Below, piece by piece: positions 37,616-45,561 of a DNA stretch of 64,000 nt. The notes beneath the pieces were generated by a model that saw only the letters and a program-made list of their open reading frames with translations, was not told the DNA's origin and did no database searches. The position numbers and the translations under genes were made by a program. This DNA is from DATAFF01 sp963744915. GTDB taxonomy: Bacteria; Pseudomonadota; Alphaproteobacteria; Rhizobiales; Aestuariivirgaceae. The stretch lies in contig CAVUUY010000013.1 of assembly GCA_963744915.1 (NCBI GenBank), positions 310,001 to 374,000 on the forward strand, written 5' to 3'. Position 1 is the first letter of the stretch. Every line of letters begins with the position of its first letter.

Positions 37616-39019
37616 CTACCGGCCCGCCAGGGGCGGCGGGCGCATGGCGGGGGCGAATGCCGCTTCGATCGCTGCGGCCACCCGCAGGACGAGATCGTCG
37701 TGGCGCAGCCGGCCGACAAGCTGGATCCCGACGGGAACGCCCGCCGAATGCATGGCGCATGGCAATGACAGCGCCGGATTTCCCGTCATGTTGAAAAAGC
37801 TCGTGTAGCGGGCAAGCGCATTGCCGGCCGGTTCGTCGACCGCGCCCAGGCGGATCGAGGTCGTACCGACAGGCGGCGCCGGCACCGGGGTGGCGGGTGT
37901 CAGCAGCAGGTCGACCGTGTCGAACACCGCCCGCATCTCGTCGCGATAGACGGTGAGGAAACGCTTTGCCCTCACATAATGCTCGGCGAGGATGAACTGG
38001 CCAAGCGCGAGGCCCGAGCGCAGGTCGTCACCATAAAGCTCCGGGCGATCCGCGAGATACGGGGAATGAAAGCTCAAGGCTTCCGGCATCTGGATCGTGA
38101 GGGACACCGTGCGCGCCTGCCCGGGATCGGCAAGCTCCACCGGGCATATGACCGCGCCGGCGCGCTCCAGAAAGCGGATCGCCTCCTCGCCGGCTGCCAG
38201 CACCTCCGGATCGGCGTCCTCCCAGTAGAAGCGGCGCGGGATGCCGATCCGCAGCCCCGATACCGACTCCTTCCCGTGGCCCTTCTCGGAAACGCCGAAG
38301 GGCTCGTGAGCCTGGCCGGTGCAGACCGCAAGAAGAGCGCTGCAATCACCAACCGTGCGGGCGATGAGACCGACATGGTCGAGTGACCATGAGAAGGGCA
38401 GGACGCCCTTGGTGGAGATGCGCCCGATCGTCGGCTTCAGGCCCACGAGCCCATTCAGAACGGCTGGAATCCTGGTGGACCCGCCGGTATCCGTGCCGAG
38501 TGCGGCCACGGCCAGGCCGTGCGCCACGGCAGCGGCGGAGCCGCTCGATGAGCCGCAGGCAAGCCGCGCCGGATCATATGCGTTGCGGGCCGTGCCATAG
38601 ACTTCGTTGCAGCCGGTGGTGCCATAGGCAAATTCATGCAGGTTGGTCTTGCCAAGGCCGACTGCGCCAGCGGCAAAGAGGCGGCTGATCACCGCGGCGT
38701 CGCTCGTCGCGACGTTGTCGCGCAGCACGCGCGAGCCGGCGGTCGTCGCAACGCCGGCGATGTCGATCATGTCCTTCGTGGCGAAGGGGATGCCAAAGAA
38801 TGGCGACGCCATCAATCCGTCCACGCGGTTTCGGTCGCACCAATCGGCGCGCCGCCGTGCATCCTCCTCGGTCGTGGTGATGAAGGCCCGGCAGAGCGGG
38901 TCGAGCTTTCCGATCCGCGCGATGAACATATCGACCAGTTCGCGGACACCGAACGCCCGCCGCCGCAGCCCGCCGGCGAGCTCCGAGGCCGGCCAGAAGG
39001 CGATGTCAGACACCGGCAT
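37616..39019 (-). CDS. Amidase-signature family hydrolase
   Basis: 467 residues. The Ser-cisSer-Lys triad is present: Lys in PFATKDMIDIAG (about residue 80), the cis-Ser in ACGSSSGSAAAVAHG, and the nucleophile Ser in GTDTGGSTRIPAVLNG. Such enzymes hydrolyse amide or carbamoyl bonds of many small molecules, or act as GatA-like partners. The loop arrangement is closer to catabolic amidases such as AtzE than to GatA of tRNA amidation. It overlaps the upstream GatC-like gene by 14 bases, which suggests a complex. Confidence 0.92.
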   Translation of the reverse strand: MPVSDIAFWPASELAGGLRRRAFGVRELVDMFIARIGKLDPLCRAFITTTEEDARRRADWCDRNRVDGLMASPFFGIPFATKDMIDIAGVATTAGSRVLRDNVATSDAAVISRLFAAGAVGLGKTNLHEFAYGTTGCNEVYGTARNAYDPARLACGSSSGSAAAVAHGLAVAALGTDTGGSTRIPAVLNGLVGLKPTIGRISTKGVLPFSWSLDHVGLIARTVGDCSALLAVCTGQAHEPFGVSEKGHGKESVSGLRIGIPRRFYWEDADPEVLAAGEEAIRFLERAGAVICPVELADPGQARTVSLTIQMPEALSFHSPYLADRPELYGDDLRSGLALGQFILAEHYVRAKRFLTVYRDEMRAVFDTVDLLLTPATPVPAPPVGTTSIRLGAVDEPAGNALARYTSFFNMTGNPALSLPCAMHSAGVPVGIQLVGRLRHDDLVLRVAAAIEAAFAPAMRPPPLAGR

Positions 39020-39230
39020 CCGTCGTGTCGTCCGGCGGAACGGCCGCCGCCGGCGGGATCAGGCCCAGATCCACGCGTCGCAGCCGGTCCAGCTCCTGCA
39101 GCAGCTGCTGCAGGCCCGAGATCACACCATGGCCAGGGTTGACGAGCCCCGCAATGTCGGCGTCCGACCAGCGCAGAGCGGCCATTTCGTCACGAACCGC
39201 GCGCAGCGTCCGCTCGTCCAGTGTCCGCAC
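39006..39230 (-). CDS. Small GatC/AtzG-like putative amidase partner
   Basis: 74 residues from GTG 39230, which has GGGAGAAG eight bases upstream; GTG 39257 is an alternative. A first helix (RTLRAVRDEMAALRWSDADI) is followed by PGHGVISGLQQLLQELDRLR and a Pro-rich tail (LIPPAAAVPPDD). Size, two-helix plan, Pro-rich end and coupling to an amidase gene are those of GatC and AtzG, which wrap round their amidase subunit. Sequence similarity is low, so this is an inference from plan and position. Confidence 0.5.
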   Translation of the reverse strand: MRTLDERTLRAVRDEMAALRWSDADIAGLVNPGHGVISGLQQLLQELDRLRRVDLGLIPPAAAVPPDDTTDAGV

Positions 39231-39267
39231 CGCCGATCTTCTCCCAATAGGTGCCACAACTCACGAT

Positions 39268-39273
39268 GTATAC
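39268..39273. promoter_or_regulatory. GTATAC box in the divergent promoter region
   Basis: A single GTATAC, in a context reading GATGTATACAGATATA, lies between the divergent starts of the GatC-like gene (39230) and the M24 gene (39402). It matches the pair at 37579-37595, so one regulator may control all three transcripts. Confidence 0.5.
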
Positions 39274-39401
39274 AGATATAGGCGGCGCCGCAATGCTCCC
39301 ATGAGAGGTTTATTGCCATGCGGGCTACACGGCTTGACCAAGCGCGGATTCGATCTTACCACTACCGAGAATACGACGTGTATGCAGCTTGGAGGCGCGG
39401 A

Positions 39402-40559
39402 ATGATCGCAGCGGACGAGTACAAGTTTCGGACACAGGCTCTGCAATCGGGGCTCGCCGATGCGGGCATCGACCTCGCGATCCTCACCGACCCGGATTCG
39501 GTCACCTATTTTGCAGGCTACTGGAACTATCTCGGCGTCGAGTTCGGACGCCCGACACTCGTCCTCGTGCCGCGCAGCGGCGAGCCCGCCGTCGTGACGC
39601 CGCTCATGGAAAGCGAGATGTGCGGGAACATGAGCTGGATCGGCGACGTGCGGCCCTGGGCCGACGGCATCGAGGGGGAATGGGCCGGAACGCTCGAGCG
39701 TTATCTCTCGGCCGCGCGCTACGGGACCATCGGTTTCGAGAAGCGGACCATCCATCCGAGCGTCGCTTTGCGCCTCAAGCCGATGATCGAGGGGAGCCGG
39801 CGCATCGACCTCCATCCCATCACCACCCGCATCCGTATGCGGAAGTCTCCCGCCGAGCTCGCGATCATGCGCGCGGCGGGCAAGGTGGCGGTCGCAATGC
39901 TCGAAGGTGCCCGCGACGCGATAGGCGTGGGCGTGCCGGAGTATGAGGTGGCGCTTGCCGCCATCGCCGGCGGCACGCGCAAGGCGGCGTCCCTGCTCGA
40001 GGATCCGCGCCACCGCTTCGTGTCTCCCACCATCTACAATCTTCAAGTCATGCAGTCGGGGCGAGATACCTGCATGGTGCACCGGCGTTCGTCCACCAAG
40101 CGTTTGGCGGCGGGCGATCCGGTCTATCTGTGTTTCTGCGGGGTCGCGAACTTTCACAATTACAAGCTCGGCTTCGACCGCGAGTTATATGTGGGCTCGG
40201 TTACGGACGAACAGGCGAAGGTGCAGGAAGCAGCCGTGAAGGCGCAGCAGACGGCGCTGGCGCAGATCAAGCCCGGGGCCGTCTGCGAAGACGTAAACCG
40301 GGCCGCCGAGGAGGTCTACAGACAAGCGGGCTTCGGTCCCTCCTACCGGACCGGGCGCTCCGTCGGTTGCTCGTTCCTGGAGCCGCCGGAGCTCAAGCGC
40401 GGCGACAAAACAGTGATCGAGCAGGGGATGACCTTCGCCGTGGACGGCGGCATCACCGTCGAAGGCAGGTTCGGAGGCCGCATCGGCGACTCGATCGCGG
40501 TGACGGAGACGGGTTTCGAGTATTTCACGCAGTACCCTCGCGAACTGACGGTGCTCTGA
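39402..40559 (+). CDS. Creatinase-like M24 family protein lacking the metal ligands
   Basis: 385 residues: a creatinase N-terminal domain (about 1-140, with DSVTYFAGYWNYLGVEFGRP) and a pita-bread domain. In metal-dependent M24 aminopeptidases the ligands are D, D, H, E, E. Here the matching stretches read VYLCFCGV, KLGFDRELYV, YRTGRSVGC, FAVDGG and RIGDSI, so all five appear changed. The His of CMVHRRSS, equivalent to a creatinase active-site His, is kept. A non-hydrolytic or metal-free C-N hydrolase, as in creatinase, is the likely type. ATG 39402 has GGAGG six bases upstream; an ATG at 39318 is open but less likely. It heads the PhzF-MDR unit. Confidence 0.8.
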   Translation: MIAADEYKFRTQALQSGLADAGIDLAILTDPDSVTYFAGYWNYLGVEFGRPTLVLVPRSGEPAVVTPLMESEMCGNMSWIGDVRPWADGIEGEWAGTLERYLSAARYGTIGFEKRTIHPSVALRLKPMIEGSRRIDLHPITTRIRMRKSPAELAIMRAAGKVAVAMLEGARDAIGVGVPEYEVALAAIAGGTRKAASLLEDPRHRFVSPTIYNLQVMQSGRDTCMVHRRSSTKRLAAGDPVYLCFCGVANFHNYKLGFDRELYVGSVTDEQAKVQEAAVKAQQTALAQIKPGAVCEDVNRAAEEVYRQAGFGPSYRTGRSVGCSFLEPPELKRGDKTVIEQGMTFAVDGGITVEGRFGGRIGDSIAVTETGFEYFTQYPRELTVL

Positions 40560-40572
40560 ACCGCGGGCCCTC

Positions 40573-41361
40573 ATGCCAGGCAAGCGCTTCTTCTGGATCG
40601 ATGCCTTCGCCGCCGAACCCTTTACGGGCAACCCCGCGGTCGTCTGCGTGCTCGAGGAGGAGGCGGATGCCGCGGCCATGCAGCGGGCAGCGAGCGAGTT
40701 CAACGTGTCCGAGACGGCCTTCGTGCGCGGCGGCAATGGCGCCTACGACATCCGCTGGTTCACGCCAACCTGCGAGCTGCCGCTGGTCGGACACGCAACG
40801 CTCGCCGCCGCGCATGCGATCATGACCGCGGTCGAGCCGGGATTGGAGACAGTCGTCTTCAATTCCCGCCTCAGCGGACGCTTGCCCGCCCGGCGCAGCG
40901 ACGACGGCGTCGCGATCACGCTGCCAGCCGACGCGACGACAGCGTGCAGGCTGCCATCGGCGCTCCGCGACGGGCTCGGGCTGGTTCCTACGGAAACACG
41001 CGTAGGACGCCACTATGTCGCGGTGCTGGATTCGCCAAGCGAGGTTGCGGCCGTCAAGCCCGATTTCGCGGCGCTGGCGCGGCTCGACCGTCCGACGATC
41101 GCCGTGACCGCCGCCGGCCAAGGCGATGACTACGTGTTACGGTTCTTCGCTCCCGCCAACGGCGTGCCCGAGGACCCGGTTTCAGGCGTTGCGCAATGTT
41201 CCCTCGTCCCGTACTGGGCGGAGCGGCTCGGCCGAAGCCGGCTTTGCTCGCGTCAGCTTTCGGAGCGGGGCGGCAGGATGATCTGCACGCTGACGGAATC
41301 CGGCGTGGTCATCGCCGGTCCCTGCCACACCCTTGCAGAGGGAAGGCTTTTCGCCTTCTGA
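40573..41361 (+). CDS. PhzF family isomerase/epimerase-like protein
   Basis: 262 residues of the DAP-epimerase-like fold. Family marks: DAFAAEPFTGNPAVVC near the N-terminus, the catalytic Glu in NVSETAFV (about residue 46), ELPLVGHATLAAAHA, and EDPVSGVAQ in the second half. Proteins of this family isomerise or tautomerise small carboxylates; few have known substrates. It starts 13 bases after the M24 gene and is followed 31 bases later by the oxidoreductase, so the three are probably one transcript. Confidence 0.93.
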   Translation: MPGKRFFWIDAFAAEPFTGNPAVVCVLEEEADAAAMQRAASEFNVSETAFVRGGNGAYDIRWFTPTCELPLVGHATLAAAHAIMTAVEPGLETVVFNSRLSGRLPARRSDDGVAITLPADATTACRLPSALRDGLGLVPTETRVGRHYVAVLDSPSEVAAVKPDFAALARLDRPTIAVTAAGQGDDYVLRFFAPANGVPEDPVSGVAQCSLVPYWAERLGRSRLCSRQLSERGGRMICTLTESGVVIAGPCHTLAEGRLFAF

Positions 41362-41392
41362 CCAAGATCGCGATCGAGGAGAAGGATAGTCC

Positions 41393-42481
41393 GTGACCGG
41401 ATCCATACCCAAGACCATGGCGGCCGTGCTTCTCACGGGACACGGAGACCTCGACAAGCTCGTCTACCGCACCGACGTCGCGGTGCCCTCACCGGGCCCG
41501 GGCGAGGTGCTCGTCGCCGTCTCGGCGTGTGGCATGAACAATACCGACGTTTGGGTCAGGAAGGGAGCCTATGGCACGGATGCAGATCCAGCGGCGGTTG
41601 CGAGCTGGAGACGAACCGCCGAGGCGCCGACCCTCACCTTCCCCCGCATCCAGGGCGCCGACATCGCCGGCCGGATCGTCGGCGTGGGCGAAGGCGTGGC
41701 CGCCGCGCGCATCGGCGAGCGGGTGATGGTCGACTTCAGCATCTACAACACCGACAGCGATAGTCTCGCCGATATCGACTATATCGGCCACGGCCGCGAT
41801 GGCGGTTATGCGGAGTATGTGGTCGTGCCGGCCGAGAACGCGCATGTGCCCGACACGCCTCTTGGCGATGTCGAGCTCGCGACCTTTTGCTGCGCCTACC
41901 TCACAGGCGAGCATATGCTGGACCGGGCCGGCGTCGCTGCCGGCGAACGGGTGCTGGTGACCGGTGCCTCGGGTGGCGTCGGCTCGGGTATCCTGCAGCT
42001 CTGCCGGGCGCGGGGCGCCATCCCCTATGCGGTGGTCGGCCCCGGCAAGGAGGCGCAGGCGCTTTCGGTGGGCGCCGAGGCAGTGGTGACGCGGGGCCGC
42101 GGCGACCTGGTGGAGGAAGTCAGGAGGGTCACCGCCGGCCGGCCCATCGACGTGGTGGCCGATGTCGTGGCCGGACCGCTGTTCAGCGATCTGCTGCGCC
42201 TTCTCCGGCCCGAGGGGCGCTACACCACAGCCGGGGCCATTGGGGGGCCGGTGGTTCAGCTCGACCTCAGGACGGTTTACCTCAAGCATCTCGCATTGCA
42301 CGGCTCATCCCAGGGGACGCGCGCCGCCTTCCGGCGCCTCGTTCGCTATATCGAACAGGGCTTGATCCGGCCGCTTGTCGGCGGCGTCTACAAGCTCTCG
42401 GACTTTCACCGCGCGCAGACCGACTTCATGGAGAAGCGGTTCTTCGGGAAGCTCGTAATCGTGCCGGACTCGAAGTGCTAG
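41393..42481 (+). CDS. MDR-family zinc-type/quinone oxidoreductase
   Basis: 362 residues. N-terminal GroES-like domain (PSPGPGEVLVAVSACGMNN, where the usual zinc-site Cys-Gly is kept) and a Rossmann domain with VLVTGASGGVGSGILQL (about 198-214). The structural four-Cys zinc lobe is absent, as in quinone-oxidoreductase types. The cofactor would be NAD(P)H. Start GTG 41393 follows GAGGAGAAGG. Last gene of the M24-PhzF unit; its partner reaction is unknown. Confidence 0.9.
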   Translation: MTGSIPKTMAAVLLTGHGDLDKLVYRTDVAVPSPGPGEVLVAVSACGMNNTDVWVRKGAYGTDADPAAVASWRRTAEAPTLTFPRIQGADIAGRIVGVGEGVAAARIGERVMVDFSIYNTDSDSLADIDYIGHGRDGGYAEYVVVPAENAHVPDTPLGDVELATFCCAYLTGEHMLDRAGVAAGERVLVTGASGGVGSGILQLCRARGAIPYAVVGPGKEAQALSVGAEAVVTRGRGDLVEEVRRVTAGRPIDVVADVVAGPLFSDLLRLLRPEGRYTTAGAIGGPVVQLDLRTVYLKHLALHGSSQGTRAAFRRLVRYIEQGLIRPLVGGVYKLSDFHRAQTDFMEKRFFGKLVIVPDSKC

Positions 42482-42496
42482 GCTGGCCTTGGCGCC

Positions 42497-42991
42497 TCAG
42501 CGAGCGAAGAGCAGGAAGCCGGGCTTGTCGCCAACGACCGTGATGTGCCCCTTGCAAGGCGTGGTGTCTTCCAACCGGACCATGTCACCAGGATTGAGCT
42601 GCCTCGTCTCGCCATCCGTCGTGGTAATCGAGAATTGACCCGCGAGCACGGTGAACAGCTGGACTGCGGGAGCAGGATGGTTGAGATGGGTCTTCAGGTC
42701 GACAGCGCCCCAATGCGGCTCGAATCCCGCGATGAAGGCGCGGGAAACCGGCTGATTGCCACCGATGGCGATCGGGGCTGCGGGCGGTGCGAAATTCTCC
42801 TTGCTGAGATCGACCGTCATGTCCGTGAAGTGAGACTCGTTGTCCGGCGTGCAGTGCAGTCGCACATAGGTGAACCGCGAGGCAGCATCTTCTGCTCTTG
42901 CGGTTGAACTCAAGTTGCTCACACCGAGAACCGCGACGGCCCATATCGTCGTCGAGATGACGGCCAGGCATTTCGTTAGTTTTCCATTCAT
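42497..42991 (-). CDS. Secreted cupin-domain protein
   Basis: 164 residues from ATG 42991 (GAGAG about ten bases upstream). An N-terminal signal peptide (CLAVISTTIWAVAVLGVSNL) ends near TARAED. A cupin barrel follows, with HPAPAVQLFTVLAGQFSITT and LNPGDMVRLED; these two match the core strands, but the classical metal-binding His cluster is incomplete. Function is not known. It is convergent with the MDR gene and divides the cluster from rnhB. Confidence 0.75.
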   Translation of the reverse strand: MNGKLTKCLAVISTTIWAVAVLGVSNLSSTARAEDAASRFTYVRLHCTPDNESHFTDMTVDLSKENFAPPAAPIAIGGNQPVSRAFIAGFEPHWGAVDLKTHLNHPAPAVQLFTVLAGQFSITTTDGETRQLNPGDMVRLEDTTPCKGHITVVGDKPGFLLFAR

Positions 42992-43055
42992 ATCGCCGAG
43001 AACTCTCCTCTCAGAAGCATGCCAGGCAGCAAAGCGCCGGTGGGGTTTGCAGCGA

Positions 43056-43685
43056 TCAGGCCACTGCCAGCACTGGCCCGCGGGCGGCACGTTCGGCGAC
43101 CGGAGCGAAGGACAGCCGATGATGCGGGCTCACCCCGAGGCGCTCGAGCGCGGCGCGGTGCTCCGGCGTGCCATAGCCTTTGTGCTGGTGGAAGTCGTAG
43201 CCGGGGCAGGCCTCGTGAAGCGCGCACATGATGCGGTCGCGGGTGACCTTGGCGATGATCGAGGCGGCAGCAACCGAGACCGACAAAGCGTCCCCCTCGA
43301 TCACGGTGCGGATGGCGCAGTCAAGCGGCGGCGCCCGGTTGCCGTCCACGAGCGCGAGGTCGGGCAGACAGGGGAGCGCGCATATGGCGTCGCGCATCGC
43401 TTGCAACGTCGCCTGCAGGATGTTGATGCGATCGATGGTCGCGACATCGGCGATGCCGACCCCCACCATGGCCTTGGCCATGATCTTGTCATAGGCGACC
43501 TCGCGGGCCATCGCGGTCAGCTTCTTGGAATCATCGAGGCCGCGCGGGATGCGGCGGCCCTGGAAGACGACGGCGGCGGCCACCACCGGCCCGGCCCAAG
43601 GTCCGCGGCCTGCCTCGTCCACCCCGGCGATGATCCGGTAGCCCTGTGCCATTCCTTCCGCCTCGAACCGGGTGGTCGGCCGCAT
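43056..43685 (-). CDS. rnhB: Ribonuclease HII
   Basis: 209 residues. Removes single ribonucleotides and RNA primers. The DExG motif is in IIAGVDEAGRGPWAGPVV, DDSKKLTA follows, and the other catalytic Asp residues lie in LALVDGNRAP and SIIAKVTRDRIM. The start may be ATG 43685 or the ATG 11 codons later. In related genomes it neighbours ccrM; here the accessory block separates them. Confidence 0.95.
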   Translation of the reverse strand: MRPTTRFEAEGMAQGYRIIAGVDEAGRGPWAGPVVAAAVVFQGRRIPRGLDDSKKLTAMAREVAYDKIMAKAMVGVGIADVATIDRINILQATLQAMRDAICALPCLPDLALVDGNRAPPLDCAIRTVIEGDALSVSVAAASIIAKVTRDRIMCALHEACPGYDFHQHKGYGTPEHRAALERLGVSPHHRLSFAPVAERAARGPVLAVA

Positions 43686-43799
43686 TCACCATCCCCGCGC
43701 TGATTCCCCGACGGGAGTGTATCAGGGACGGGGCGCGAAGGAAGGGTGAGGCCGGCGGGTTTCCACCGGAGGGCGGCGCGGCTCATGGCTGACGCCGCG

Positions 43800-44933
43800 T
43801 CACAATAGCGCGAGCTGTTCGCCGGGCTGCGGCGGCCGCCTGAAGGCATCGGTGGCAAGCTTGATCTTGTCGCGGTTGATGCCGAGGCGGGCGCAGGCCA
43901 GCTCGAAGCGGCGGCCGATCGTCCATGCATAGGGGCCGCTGCCGGTCATCCGGCGCCCGAAGGTCGCATCATTTTCCTTGCCGTCGCGGGTCTGGCGGAT
44001 CAGCGACAGCACATGGGCGGCCCGTTCGGGGCGCGCTGCGGTCAGCCATTCGCTGAAGATCTTCTTGACCTCCAGCGGCAGGCGCAACAGCACATAGCCG
44101 GCCTCGCGGGTGCCTGCGGCATGGGCGGCGGCAAGGATCTTCTCGATCTCGCTGTCATTGAGGCCAGGGATGATCGGCGCCACCATGACGACGGTCGGAA
44201 TGCCCGCGGCGGCGAGAAGCCCGAGGGCTTCCAGGCGCTTGCCGGGGGTTGCGGCGCGCGGCTCCATGGTGCGGGCGAGCTTCGCGTCGAGGGTGGTGAC
44301 GGAAACGGCAACCTTGACCAGCCGCTTCTTTGCCATGGCGCTCAAAATGTCGATGTCGCGGGCCACCAGCGCGCTCTTGGTGACGATGCCGACCGGGTGA
44401 TCGAACTCGGCAAGCACAGACAAAATCTGCCGGGTCACCCGGTATTGCCGCTCGATCGGCTGATAGGGATCGGTGTTGGCGCCAAGGGCGATCGTCTGCG
44501 GCCGGTAGGCCGGGTCGGCGAGCTCGTTGCGCAGCAATTCGGCGGCGTTCAGCTTGGCAAAGAGCTTGCTCTCGAAATCGAGCCCGGGCGACAGGCCCAT
44601 ATAGGCGTGGGTCGGCCTCGCATAGCAGTAGCTGCAGCCGTGCTCGCAACCGCGATAGGGATTGATCGACCGGTCGAAGGAAATGTCGGGCGAGCTGTTG
44701 CGGGTGAGAATGGTCTTGGGCTGCTCGGCGATCACCGTGGTCTTGAAGGGCGGCAGCTCCTCGAGGCTCTGCCAGCCGTCATCGACCAGCTGGCGGGCCA
44801 GCGCCTCATAGCGCCCGGAAGCGTTCGACCGCGCGCCGCGGCCGCGGGCCAGCTTGGTTGCCAGGCGCACCGCCTCGGTGGTGTCGCCTTCGAAGCCGAG
44901 GGAAGGTCTCGTATCGTTGTGAACCGTGGTCAT
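43800..44933 (-). CDS. PA0069-type radical SAM protein
   Basis: 377 residues. The iron-sulfur CxxxCxxC motif is in CEHGCSYCYARPTH at about residues 100-113. It has the long N-terminal region of this group, with NPYRGCEHG and later LGANTDPYQPIER. The activity of the family has not been shown to my knowledge. ATG 44933 was chosen because GAGGT lies upstream; a longer frame begins at 44951. Confidence 0.9.
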   Translation of the reverse strand: MTTVHNDTRPSLGFEGDTTEAVRLATKLARGRGARSNASGRYEALARQLVDDGWQSLEELPPFKTTVIAEQPKTILTRNSSPDISFDRSINPYRGCEHGCSYCYARPTHAYMGLSPGLDFESKLFAKLNAAELLRNELADPAYRPQTIALGANTDPYQPIERQYRVTRQILSVLAEFDHPVGIVTKSALVARDIDILSAMAKKRLVKVAVSVTTLDAKLARTMEPRAATPGKRLEALGLLAAAGIPTVVMVAPIIPGLNDSEIEKILAAAHAAGTREAGYVLLRLPLEVKKIFSEWLTAARPERAAHVLSLIRQTRDGKENDATFGRRMTGSGPYAWTIGRRFELACARLGINRDKIKLATDAFRRPPQPGEQLALL

Positions 44934-44997
44934 GGGCGGGACCTCTAGCACGTCAGTGAGAACAAATCAAGAACCAAGGCGTTCCAGCGCCAGCCGC

Positions 44998-45561
44998 CTA
45001 GTCCTTGCGGCGCTGCAGGTGCTCTTCCAGGCGCGGCATGATCTCGATGAAATTGCAGGGCTGGTGGCGATAATCGAGCTGGGCCTCGAGGATGCCTTCC
45101 CATGCGTCACGGCAGGCGCCGGGCGAACCGGGGAGGCAGAAGACGAACTTGCCCTTGGCAACGCCGGCGGTCGCCCGCGACTGCACGGTGGAGGGACCGA
45201 TCTTGGGCCAGGAAACCATGTGAAAAGCCACGCCGAAGCCGTCGATTTCCTTCTCGAAAAGGAACCGAAAGGCTTCGATGGTGACATCGCGGCCGGTCAG
45301 GCCGGTGCCGCCGGTCGACAGGATCACGTCGATGTCGTCGCGCTTCAGCCAGTTGCGGGCGGTGCGGCGGATCTGCGCGACCTCGTCCTTGACGATGGCG
45401 CGCGCCGACAGCTGATGGCCGGCGGCGGCGATCAGCTCCGACAGCAGCTGGCCCGACCGGTCGTCCTCGAGAACGCGGGTGTCGGACACCGTCATAACGG
45501 CGATGCGGACCGGGATGAAGGCGCGCCCGCCGGTGCCCGGGGTCTCGCGGCCGTCGCTCAT
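44998..45561 (-). CDS. moaB: Molybdenum cofactor biosynthesis protein B
   Basis: 187 residues of the MogA/MoaB fold, which binds molybdopterin in Moco assembly. The core motif is DVILSTGGTGLTGRDVTIEA (about 88-107), with VFCLPGSPGA near the C-terminus. No other Moco gene is near. Its start overlaps the glycosylase stop by 4 bases, so it is translated from the same message. Confidence 0.93.
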   Translation of the reverse strand: MSDGRETPGTGGRAFIPVRIAVMTVSDTRVLEDDRSGQLLSELIAAAGHQLSARAIVKDEVAQIRRTARNWLKRDDIDVILSTGGTGLTGRDVTIEAFRFLFEKEIDGFGVAFHMVSWPKIGPSTVQSRATAGVAKGKFVFCLPGSPGACRDAWEGILEAQLDYRHQPCNFIEIMPRLEEHLQRRKD

